NCBI GenBank assembly: GCA_964035545.1
Contig: OZ037766.1
Span: forward strand, 31,278,273 to 31,342,272
From: Bugula neritina
Taxonomy: Eukaryota > Bryozoa > Gymnolaemata > Cheilostomatida > Bugulidae
DNA: 64,000 bases
Reading direction: 5' to 3'
Of the stretch, positions 26,144 through 37,351 are shown one piece after another. The translations under genes and the position numbers were made by a program. Each line of letters starts with the position of its first letter. The first letter of the stretch is position 1. Below the pieces are notes generated by a model, which was not told where the DNA came from, did not search any database, and saw nothing but the letters and a program-made list of their open reading frames with translations.

Positions 26144-29100
26144 ATGTCATTTAATCGAAATTTAATCTTCGACTTCCTGATAAAGATTCTACTGAGCTTC
26201 CATTTCTACTTATTCACTGATGGCTCTGAAAAAGACAGCGAGATGGAGAACACTGCAAGCAAACCGAATGTGGTAAGACTGTAAAATAGTTGCTCCTGTT
26301 GAAATTTGAACCCCATATACCTATGGCTTGCACGCTACAGTACTAACCATTGCACCACAGGGGCTACTGGAGCATTTCAACAAACAACAAATTGAAAACT
26401 GTAAAAATTTCTCGGTTATAAAAATTTTATATTATATTTTATAGAGTTAATTAGAACCACTTTTAACAGCTAGTATACAATATATAGAAATCACCTATTA
26501 TAAGCAGTATGAGACCAAGTAATAGACCTAATTGAGCATGAATAATGAGAGTATATAAAAGTCATTTACTTTTACAGCAGAAGGCTGGGACCAAACAAGA
26601 TAAGAGGAAAATTATTAGCTCAAAATTACAGGTTATATCAAAAGATGAACTTGACTTAGATGATTGCAAAGTAATGAAACTGACTAACTCGAAATATTTC
26701 AAGCAAAGTTTTGCTATCCAGCTAGAACAGTGATGTACTCAATAAAGTCAAAACAGAATATTTGAAGTTGTACTGGTGAAACATTTTATATCCGAATAAC
26801 CTTTGATTGGCTAGTATAATAATACTAGTAAACTGTATAGTACAGTTACTAGTCTAACTAGTGCTATCTCGCTATTCAAACAAGGGCTGATGCTTTATTT
26901 GTAAAATGTCAGTGAATTATTAACTATATTAACGCTTGAATAATCCTTACTCAGTTTGTCAAATGAAAACTCACAGAAACATAAATTTGCATAATTTAAA
27001 AGTATTTCTCAAAAAGAAATGGCACTGTAAGCTTGATTAATGTAAAGGAATGTGTTTATTTTTGTTTCTAATATTTTTTCAGGATGCGGTTGATTCAGGT
27101 GGAGAGATAAGTGACCCTAGAACAGCCGCTGGCACAGAATCAAGTAGTCAGTTTCCAAGTAATAGCCTGTTGTATTGTCAATATACATTTTGCTATTATC
27201 TAGTATTATAAGTCATGTGATCCACATGTTGAATGCATCACGTGCTAGAGTTATATAAGAGTTTTAGTAGTAAATCTTATTGTGATAAACCTAGATTTAT
27301 CTATTTGTACCATGATTATGCTTACACCAGTTGTATATTTGTAAGATAATCAATAATGGATAATAATATATATTCAAAATTTCATTTTAGGCAAAAGGAC
27401 ATGGCCTACACGAAGTCAGCCTTTTTGGAAGATTTGGTGGCAGCAATGGAGAGAGCTTCTAAATCAAATGCGTCCTAGTCAACTTTGGGTATAGAAAATT
27501 GTTAACAGTTACAGTTTAGCATATTAATTTTGGCTAAAAATAACAATGCTGCACTATATTGTATGAGCTAGCAGAAATTACATAAACTTTGACCAAAACA
27601 TAAATCCTTATAACCATAGCCTTTTTTTTTCCTTTATAAAACCACAAAAGTGGAAAAATTAGAAAATAATCTGTCAAAAAAAGTCTGCTATTTGATTAGT
27701 GAATACGTATAAAGTTTAAATATAGTTGCTTTTTCTGCAGATTTTATTTGCAAATTTTTTATATAGGTAAGGTGTTTTATTAAGAAAAATAGTCTTTAAT
27801 AAAAATGATTTATCATACAAATATGCATATTTCTTTAATATTTTGATTTAAATACTTTTCATAAAAGTGATGACCACATGCTATTAATAATTGACATCAT
27901 TTGCAAAATTGCTCAATGACTCTAAGCATAATTAAAAGCATAAGAACTTGCTAATGCATATTGCCATGCAGTTGGTTTTCAAATAGTTCAAAATATATAC
28001 ATCAGTTTTCTAAACATTTTGTTTTCAGTCAGCAATTATAGTCACTCTATCATTCCAACTGGTGAACAAGCAAAGACATGCTACAGAACTGTTCATGAAA
28101 AGAGCAATCTTCATCCTGCTAGCTGTTTTATTTTCATATAGAAGTCTTTGTTGGGTGCCGTGTAAAGATTGGGTAAGCTCTTTAGCGCTGCAACTAACGT
28201 TTGCTTTAAAACCACTACTTTAAGTTTACTGGTTTTAAATTAATTATAGTGTTGATAGTTGAATTGCTAATTTATTTTATTTTTTAGCTACCAGACGACA
28301 AAATGGACTACCAAACTGCAGGTACGTAAAATTTAAATGCTGCTAACTTTTACACAATGTTGTAATTGGAAACAGCATAAGCAAGCATTAATTTATATGA
28401 TGGTAACTAATTTTTACTAAAGGAAATAAAATTAACATGATAAGGAAATTTTTGCATAATAAAGATTACCTGCATGCATTCCTCAATCGAAATATATTGT
28501 GCTTTAGTTTTGTATTATATGCAAGTTTAATTTTTGAAAATAGTTTTTGTTTTTGCTGCAATGTTCAATGAAATTTCTACAAAATTCAAAAGAATTATAT
28601 GCAACACTTTAACTAAAGACAAGTTTGTCTCTTTGGGTAATAGTTGACCACTCTAATAGCTTATAATATTCTATAAACAGTAGCACAATATATCATTTTA
28701 TTTAATGTTAATTTATAAATAATTAACTCTGATTAATATTTTTTCCAGAAAAATCCATTGCGTTTTATTATAAGTTTGAAATTAAAATAAGCATTTAAAA
28801 GAAATATGTTAAAGTGTATTTTATACTGCAGTGTTACAACTTGCACTCAATAAAAAAGGAAAATGTCAGTCCAAAGATTATTGATTATAAATTCTACTAA
28901 AGTCTTTTTTATGAAATCAAAAATCTTTATATTCTAATCCTGTTTGCAGGAATAATGGCTAAAGACATTAATAAAACTGGTTTGTTTCAAGACCTTAATC
29001 TCTTGACACCTTCATCAACAAAAAGTTTTGACACAAAATGGAGGATGGATTTTGACAACATGATGTTCCCTGACAGAATGATTACTCTGTATCCTGTATC

Positions 29101-30137
29101 ACGTGATGAGCCTGCACTCCCTGTGAGTATAAAGAAAGCACCAGGTAACATTCAGCCATTGATGGTGCCATTTTTTTTGATCAGTATTGTTCTAAATGTA
29201 TAAATTATTGCAACCACAGATTCTTTATCATGTTTAGCTATAAACATAATGTAGCTATATATATATAAAATAATATTGTATTTTTAAAATATTAACCAAA
29301 TATATATATTAGGATTGTATATGCATTGTAAAAAGTTAAGTTGCCAAAACTGACTCACAGCTTCAGGTTTCCTCTAAACCATTGGTAATTTGAACTACCC
29401 ATATTTATTAGATAGAAATTAAATAAAATTGTCATTATAGAAAAAAATTAATTCGTTCTATCATTTTGCTATTTTAAAAGATCTAATAAATACTATCTTC
29501 AAGTATACGTATGCTTAATAAAAAACACTGTTTTTGCCAATTTTAGAATAGTGTAAACAAATCGAAAAGACAGGCTTCAGGGCAAAGCTCAAATCAAAGA
29601 TCTTCAGTGCCAGCTTGTTCTCAGGGGGCTGTAGGGGGTACTGCTTCTCAAGATGCTGCTGGGTCTACCATTGCTCAAGGTGCTGCTGGGTCCAACTCAG
29701 CTGAAGAACCAGATACAAACTTTGCACCTGCCCAGCAGCCAGAAGAAACCTCTGATGATGAGGACATTTTGGAGACTAGAGTGGTTGGCTCCCCAGAAGA
29801 TCAGCCATCAGAGAACCTACTGGACACCCCTGAAGAAGGGCAGAGTTTACTACAAGACTTGCAAGCAGGTAAAATAAAGTACCATATATGATATCCTAGA
29901 CATTTGTTTGCACTGTTAAGTCTTTTATGCAACTCTTGAGCTAGCTTTTTAAGTTTCTGCTTTTCTCAAGCTGTTCTACAATGTTTATGTTATATCGTTA
30001 AAGCTTGAGAAATGACCACAGTATAATGTGACAATCATGATAATTAATAAACAATTGTAGAAGGTGGTCCTATCTCCCTGGTAGACCCTGAAGGAGAAGC
30101 AGACCTTTCTGAACTAGGAATTAACCCTGCTAATTAG
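26144..30137 (+). CDS. Gene C: unrecognised protein of about 380 residues, paralogue of gene D
   Basis: Predicted coding exons: 26144-26272, 26578-26670, 27083-27158, 27391-27488, 28029-28172, 28288-28321, 28950-29122, 29547-29868 and 30061-30137 (stop TAG). Phases run 0,0,1,0,0,1,0,1, identical to gene D. The ATG follows an acceptor at 26120, so a 5' UTR intron is likely. The N-terminus is hydrophobic (LIFDFLIKILLSFHFYLF) and may be a signal anchor. Exon 5 has a second hydrophobic stretch (AIFILLAVLFSY). Exon 4 is Trp-rich (PFWKIWWQQWRELL). Exon 8 is Ala/Gly/Gln-rich then acidic (SDDEDILE). The tail GGPISLV..ADLSELGI matches gene D. The donor of exon 2 is uncertain (26631 is the alternative). 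Function unknown. Confidence 0.75.
26286..26370 (-). repeat. tRNA-derived SINE head
   Basis: The reverse complement reads GTAGCCCCTGTGGTGCAATG, then a GGTTAG D-arm and GGGGTTCAAATTT T-arm-like motif. It lies in the first coding intron of gene C. Arms are mismatched. Confidence 0.55.
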
Positions 30138-31441
30138 CTGAAGTAGCCAATGGAAAACTCCCATAATGTGTTTATATTAAAAAATAGGTTTTTGCATTGG
30201 CAAAATTTGATCAAGTTAGTACGCCTTTGCAAAATTGGTTTATACTATTGTTTTATCAATTTAAATGTTAGTTGGCACATAAAAACCTTGATGTACCATT
30301 TGCAAATTTTTTGTGCATTTAAAAACATTACTGTAAGAGTGGTAAAAAAGCCAATTAAAAGACTAATCTTTTATAGATTTATTTTTTAATATAAATTAAT
30401 AATAATATTTGTAATTTTACAATGCCAATTTCACATTGTAAATAACTAGCAATCAGTCCAAAATTTTGATATCAAAGAAAACATGAAGCTTTAAAAATGA
30501 ATGTTATCTTTGTGATCTTCATGAACTAATTAACTTTGTAGTTTGAATTTTAATTTAAGATGATCATATACTAATCAAATCATGACTTTAATTTAATTCC
30601 ATAATTTCAAAAATATTTTCACTAGGTTTGCTTTGATAGGTAATGCCAACAAAATGTGTTTTTAAACATTGTACTTCTGGTGCTTTGGCATTTTAATGCT
30701 GATGTGCAGTTACTACTTATTTTATTTATATAATTATATATTTATTTATTTATTTATATAATAATAAAAGCAATAATATACCGTAATCAAATATAGTTTA
30801 ATAAAATACCTAGTCCAATTGCTTACCAATATTAGTTCTAAACATGGAAATCTTGATAGACTGAGAAGTACTTTGCACCAGGTGGTTGTTTACCATTGTG
30901 ATTTACTATTACATTGCTACCATGTTGGCTAGTAGTTAGTTATCTGTTAGCCATAGGTGCCCTCCATTTTTGGATTCAGATTTGCATTGTCCAGGAGGCG
31001 TATTGGGTACAGCATAGAGCCTAAAACAGCAATATGTGGTTACAGGCCATTATATATCCCATTCCTAATATAAGATGAATTATGAAATGTAAATTTTAAC
31101 CTCATGTTATAAATCACGTGGACAAAAAGTAGATCACATATTGACAGCTTCATTGTTGTCTTAACTTCAGATATAGTGTAAAGTGTTAAATCCACCAGTG
31201 TGGATAGGAAAGTAAGCACAGGGGGATAATATCTATATAAAAAGTTAAACAAGTCATTACCTTTTCTACTTTTAGCTCTTTAATTCTAATTGACCAAATT
31301 TTGTGATGTATGGTCTAAAACTATGACGGAAATTGGTCTGCTTGTTGATTATAGTTTTTAGTAGCCTACACATAAAACACTTAAATTTCTAATGCCAACT
31401 CAAAAACTGACATAACCAAAGTCAAATACTAAACTCTACAG
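30138..31441. other. Intergenic AT-rich DNA between genes C and X
   Basis: 3' flank of C, then AT-rich DNA. An open stretch near 30951-31027 (IGALHFWIQICIV) follows an AG, but its phase does not fit the next exon, so no exon is called. Confidence 0.4.
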
Positions 31442-31911
31442 TCTGGATATTTGACAAAGAGTGGGGCCGTGGTAGCTATTACATGATTGTAGGCATTGGC
31501 AACACAATACTGAAGCAACTTACCAAGCTCCTCACATATGAATGCATACCAACTAAGAGCAGAGGGCTTTTTGAAGTAAGCAAAGTCCCGATTTGCATTT
31601 TCTGTTTATTATTTCGCCTACTCTCTAAGTACTAGTATGTGCTGGAGATTTTTGCTGCTTTGTTTTAAGGGTGGAAGAATACCTACTGCACTGCTGCTAC
31701 TACTTTGCTGCTCTAAGTCATTTATGTTGATCTTAAAATTAGTGAAGGAATACTGTTGACTTATAAGTCACGTGTCCAGATGCTAATTGGCTAGTGAGCA
31801 CATGGCCCTACGCTTCACTGCCCACTAAAATATTAAAGTAATGTTTTGCAGTCAACTGTGTTTGATGACCACATTCTCTTATTGCTGGCCACTTTAGTTG
31901 ACCAGATTCTG
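31442..31911 (+). CDS. Gene X: partial third member of the C/D family
   Basis: Two exons with clean signals: 31442-31575 (CTACAG acceptor, GTAAGC donor, phase 1 to 0) and 31852-31911 (TTGCAG acceptor, GTAAGA donor, phase 0 to 0). The first encodes WIFDKEWGRGSYYMIVG then NTILKQLTKLL. This aligns with gene D exon 1 (MVFKKDRILGIFYITVG then YNFLKEWLKLV) without gaps, sharing F, K, G, Y, VG, LK and KL. The second encodes STVFDDHILLLLATLVDQIL, with no clear match in C or D. The position of the D start codon is a Trp here, so the start must be in an upstream exon or is lost. I could not find more exons. It may be a truncated duplicate or a shorter gene. Confidence 0.5.
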
Positions 31912-32762
31912 GTAAGAAACTGTATTGCACTATTACCTGGATTACAGTATGTATATGTATGCTTAATATTATACTGAATAACATTCTAGATCACCAATCA
32001 TTGGAGGCTGAAAATTTGATTAACAGTATATTATTCTCTTAAAATTGTTTAGCTGATAGACTATAAGTGAAAGAACTCTTAACAAAGATTCTTCCTAGTA
32101 ACTAAAAAGCCATTATTTGAGCTTATAGTAACAGCTGTTTGGTGTGGAAGCTTACTTGTTGCAGTATATTATTTTATTATTGAAAATGTAATTTTTCGTA
32201 AATTGTTATATATTTACCAAGAATTTCGGTTCTGCTACCTCTTAGCAATTCTTTTATAAGGATAGGTTATTAACTTTACGACTGTTGAAGAATCTATATA
32301 TACAATTACATGCAAAAGAGGTGCTGAGGGTTTTCATTTATATTGAAAGTTATATACTGTTGTAATATACTATCACTATGTAAGCGATAATTAACTATCA
32401 GTAAGGCATAATTAAAATAGTAGTACTTCACTTCATGTTCATTGCTTCGCACATGGATCGTAAAGACGAATGTATAAATGGATTGTGGTTGCCATTTGCA
32501 TTAACATATGATTGTGGGTTTATTTGATGCAAATTCTCTCAAACATTAAATGAAAAATCAACTGCATACACAGAGAGAAATATTAGTGTTAGAGTGAACA
32601 TTAGCTGACAACTAAAACAGCTCGTTTTTTGGATCCCTAAATTGACCAGCAGTGAATAGAAATTAGTGTCAGGTACTGTTCACAGTGAATAGTATGTTAG
32701 ATCAATGTTGATATAAAGAGTTGTGAAGTTGATTCTTTGTATTTATCACAATGAGCCAAGTT

Positions 32763-32984
32763 ATGTTCAATGGTGATATTATATATGTTCAATGGTGATC
32801 TTATTTATGCTCAGTAGTGATATTATATATGTTCAATGGTGATCTTATTTATGCTCAATAGTGATATTATATATGTTTAATGATGATCTTATTTCTGTTC
32901 AATGATGATCTTAGATATGCTCAATGCTGAACTAAGTTATATTCAAAGCTGAACTTATAAATGTTCCATGCTGCTCTAATTTTT
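32763..32984 (+). repeat. 22-bp minisatellite with 44-bp higher-order period
   Basis: About ten units. The core ATGTTCAATGGTGAT is followed alternately by ATTATAT or CTTATTT, so units pair into 44-bp dimers in the first half and decay toward the right. Confidence 0.85.
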
Positions 32985-33264
32985 GTTGGAAATAAGCTTC
33001 TGCAAAAATTATTACTGATCACTCTGAACTAACTTGTCATAACTTCTAACCAGTATGAGAGTATAGTAATGTGGATTTTATTGTATATGATAGTTGAATA
33101 TAAGAAATGCAACAAAAAATAACTTCTAAAGATTAAAATAAGAAAAAAAACATGAAAATAAACATTTGCTGAATTTTTCTACGACTGTAAATTCAGTTAA
33201 CTTTTCTCAATATTAGCAGAACCTGCTAAGACCATAGTGTGTGTCATTAAATTCTTGCTCTGTA

Positions 33265-33590
33265 GTGTAGCGATAACCAAGCAGTTGTGGTGTGTAATGG
33301 TTAGCACACCTGTGTGCAAGTCTGAGGTCTGTGATGGTAACCCAAGTACGGGAGGGGGGGAGGAGGAAGTTTTATAACTAATTCCAGCTGTTAGTAAAGT
33401 GCGGTAGTACTCCGAGAAGAGTTGAGTGGTCAGGGAAGCTTGAAGGAGTAGTATAAAAAAGGCAGCTGAGTTCTTGAAAAGTGGGTAAGGTGTAGTGTCG
33501 AGGGCACCTAGTGACGCTTGTAATGTAGTGGTGAGTGCGCCTGCTTGCAGGCTGAAAGTCTCAGCATGATTCAAAGTTTTGTAGCGGTCA
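33265..33590 (+). repeat. Two tRNA-like SINE heads
   Basis: Heads at about 33270 (GTGTGTAATGGTTAGCACAC) and 33520 (AATGTAGTGGTGAGTGCGCC) resemble tRNA D-arms followed by TTGCA-containing anticodon-loop-like sequence. T-arms are degenerate. Confidence 0.5.
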
Positions 33591-34659
33591 AATTCTTTTT
33601 TGTGCTCCTATTCAGCATTCTTAAAAAATGTTATGGGATCTACAACAAAAGATAAAAGTTGAGTAATATTTAAACTGTATTAGTATGAGCAGTATACATT
33701 TGGCTAAGATATACAATCACAAGCAGTGTAAATAAATTAAGTTCAACTTTGAAGAAGCTAAAGTCTAAGGCCAAAACTAATAGTATCAATGATGTTAGCT
33801 ATGAATCTTTCAGCATATTTTCAGCGCCACCATACCAATTGTTTGACTCTGAATAACCATACAGGCTTTGGCAAACTTATGATCATTATGTTGCGTAGTG
33901 TTTGGGTTAGTTTGAGCTTATCAAAATTTAGTAACAATTTTGGCCATCATTTTATTTTACTTCTTTCTTAATTACAAATGCAAGAGCTGTTGGGCATAAT
34001 TAGTTTAGTTAATAGAAGCTTCTCTGCATTAAAATTATCTCAAAATGTCAGTGAACCACAATTTAGGCTAGAGTCAGCATTTTATATAGACCCCTCATAT
34101 CGAGATAACAGATATTGATAAGTTTCAGTATGTCTATAAATTGAAAAACAAATAAAGTACTACCAAGAAAAATATTGCTACTTAAACATGTTTTTATATT
34201 TAATTGTACTGTGCAAAGATAAATAAAAGAATAAACTGGTAGCACGAAAGTTAATAAAAAATTTTGCCAACTTTGCCAACTCACCACTAATATTGGCATT
34301 TTGGTACTTAGCTATAAAACAAGAAGCTAGCTTGGCAGCTGCTTAAGGCTAATAACTACTTGTAGGCTGCTAAACTGCATTATTAACAATACTTCTACAA
34401 TGGGGGGGGGATTCAAATTAATGAATTTAGCACAAATTGCTAGAAGGTGGAGTGGAAATAAAACGCTAATTTTTTTGAAAATAGATTGTTACAGGAAAAC
34501 TCGTATCAAATTGATATAGGAATAGATTAGTTTGGGAAATACCAATCAATGTGATCTCTTAAAAGTTATAGTTGCACAAATTCAATTATCTGTCTACAGC
34601 AATAGTCATACTGTCATTGTGATATCAAATGACAACGTTAAGCAAATGATTGAGCTTAC

Positions 34660-34774
34660 CTTTTGCTGCAATGACAACTTCAGTTCCTGACTCTGAAAGA
34701 AAGTGATAATCTTCTATCTCTGAGAGGTAGCTGCAATCTTTACCCATGTGATGAAATGATTCAATGTTTTCCAT
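34660..34774 (-). CDS. Candidate minus-strand first exon
   Basis: Read on the minus strand, an ATG at 34774 opens 38 codons (MENIESFHHMGKDCSYLSEI then EDYHFLSESGTEVVIAAK), ending in phase 1 at a GTAAGC donor. Composition is protein-like and unlike the AT-rich surroundings. Downstream exons were not identified, and there is no recognised domain. Confidence 0.4.
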
Positions 34775-37351
34775 GTTGTGAGGTTGTTTGGAAGCACAAA
34801 TTCACTGAATCTCAAAGCACAACCTCTTAGTCTGAGCTTCTGGTGTTCACTATGCCAGCAGAATATTTCTTCTGTCAATAGCCGTGAATGAAAACTATGT
34901 GCTGTTATGTAATAACCTTTGTTTTGCTCTTTCGATGCTTGCTAAGCCAGTTTCTTGCCTTTGAATTACAATTTAAATATTTCCTTACTATAGCTCTGTT
35001 ATGCAACATCTTCTTTTGTTCCACCAGGTAGTTTACACAAGTTTACACAAGGCTTTTGAAGTGGTTCACCTGATCAGCAATTGACTATTCAGTAGCTTGT
35101 TTCATTGTTAATTTTAAGCTTCTTGTTTGAAACACATTTGCTGATAACTGAGTACATTGGAGTTTAATGGTGCATCTCTCTGATCTCTCTTTTACACACA
35201 TTTTAAATTACTTGGCTTTCCTTTCCATGAATGAAATTGACTAGTGAAGCTTAAACTACCCATGCAAGAGATATGTGCAGTTGAAATTTTTTGTTGATAA
35301 ATTCAACTTAAGTCTTTGATAACAAGCTATTTGAAAATGTCTTGGGTTCAAAAAATTTTCGAAATCATAAACAGCTAGTAGGTTGAAGGAGTTTCATTCC
35401 ACTTATATGCTCCCCAGTTAGGTTGTATTTTTTGTTTTGGTACTAAGTATTATATACCTATATACCCTTATATAACTTTCATATCAATTGCTAAACATAA
35501 AATAACCATTAATAGGATATATTTGCAATAATATTTAAATTTTCCCATATTTGTGTTGAAAAAAAGAATTAAATGCATTAATAATAACATTTTTTCAAAA
35601 AACAAAAAATATAGAAAATGTAAAATTAATAGGTTTATGCAGAGCAAAGAAATTTATTTGTGTGCCAATTATAAAAAGCAATTGACTCAAATTTATTTAA
35701 ATACACATATATTTCAATAGTATTCAAATAAATTGCACGTAAATGTATAAATAGCATTTAACTGGGAAGCACCAATTGAAATGACCCAAATGTAGGGTTC
35801 AACTCTATCCTAGCTTCCTATAAAGGTTTGTGATCATCATTAGTGCACATGTGAATAATGTTGTTAGATGAACAACTGCCAATTGTTCCATAACTCTTAT
35901 GTAAATAAAATTTTGCTTGAACATACGTAGTTGTAGCATTGATCTCACTTTCTGCTCCTATCAACTACTGTTTAGCTTCATTCAGACCTAGGGATGATGA
36001 TTACGTAATACTTGTGAAAAGTAGCGTTGACTTAACAACTAAGTGGTTTCAGAGCTACTACAAAATATTTTTCAGTTTACACTAATCGGATTAATTTTCA
36101 ATTTCATCAAAATAAGTGCAGGTCTAACAACTATTAGAGGTGTGGTGCAGGCTATACCGACAATAAAAGGCTCTTTGAACAACTTTAGTGCATGCGCTGC
36201 ACTAATATTTCTCTCTGTGTAGTGTGATGCAATGGAAACAGCAGATAAATTTATTTAACTAAGCAAAACTTTGACCGTAACATCGATTGCTATCCATACA
36301 ACACGATACAATGCTAGTCAGTGCAAAATAATGAAAGTCGGTGATAAAGCAATAACTTAAAGTATATTATTAGTTTGTGAAAATATTGCATTAAGTTATT
36401 AAAAAATAGATTGACGCTAAGTCTTGAACCTTCAAGTAAATTAAACATTAAACACGATCAACTATGTGTTTCTTAGGTTCCTTAGTTTAAAAATCAGGTC
36501 TTCTAATCAAAAAGTAAGTTACAGTTTATCAGACCAATATTCCAAAGACAACAATTTGATTTTATCAGTCAGTAAATCAAGAAGTTAGTACTGAAAATGG
36601 TTATAGAAACATATATATTAAATCACCAATAATGAGAAGGATGAAAGGAATATTGATGAGGCGTATCAATCAGTAAACTGTTCTCTGATAACTGTAATCT
36701 AGTCTCTTGATCTCTAAATACACTGTAATACATCTAACAGGCACTCTCGTTGACAGGTCAATTATATAACCAGCAGAATGATTTCTAACAAACTAGTTTA
36801 GTGTAGTGCAGAATTAGGGGATATTTCAGTTTGCAATATTTCAAACTCAAGTTTTTACGAATTAGCTTTCAGATCATTTGCTACTACCATAGCTCACTAA
36901 TGGCTCACCTTCACAGTAGAATGTAGACGATATGACATTATTGACACAAAGTATTGCATTGATAAATGTGGACTTTAAGCACCTATAAGATTAAAAGATG
37001 TTGGCAGTTGTTTCTTCTAGCTGAGCGTATACCACTGCGCAAGTGACAGTTAAATCAACTCATCTGAAGAACAGCTCATGCCCTGTGTGTTGTGTGTATT
37101 AATAGCAATGAGTTTCAACTTACAAGTAGTTTTTTTATATAAAACATGCCATAAAAATTTGTATGGCCTGACATTGCTTTTATCTTACCTACTGCTACTA
37201 AGCAGAGGGGTTTAACTAACAAGGAACTAAAGTATACTGAACAGGCGCACAGCAATTCGAATGATTTACTTTAGTTGTTGTGCTGACATATTGCTAGCTA
37301 AACCATATAGCTCAACATAATTTGTCTAAATTTTTGCAGATTCAGCTAAAA
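34775..37351. other. Intergenic AT-rich DNA upstream of gene D
   Basis: No exon, RNA gene or element that I can support. The last part must hold the promoter of gene D. An acceptor TTTGCAG at about 37334-37340 suggests a 5' UTR intron. Confidence 0.4.

Larger units (their letters stand above)
31912..34659. other. Region without a firm gene; minisatellite and SINE heads
   Basis: No convincing continuation of gene X. Contains a 22-bp minisatellite (32763-32984) and tRNA-like SINE heads (33265-33590). The 125-residue minus-strand open frame here is SINE sequence. Confidence 0.45.

Noticed and set aside
33197-33574. 125-residue minus-strand frame
   Set aside because: Falls on SINE-like sequence with two tRNA-like heads.
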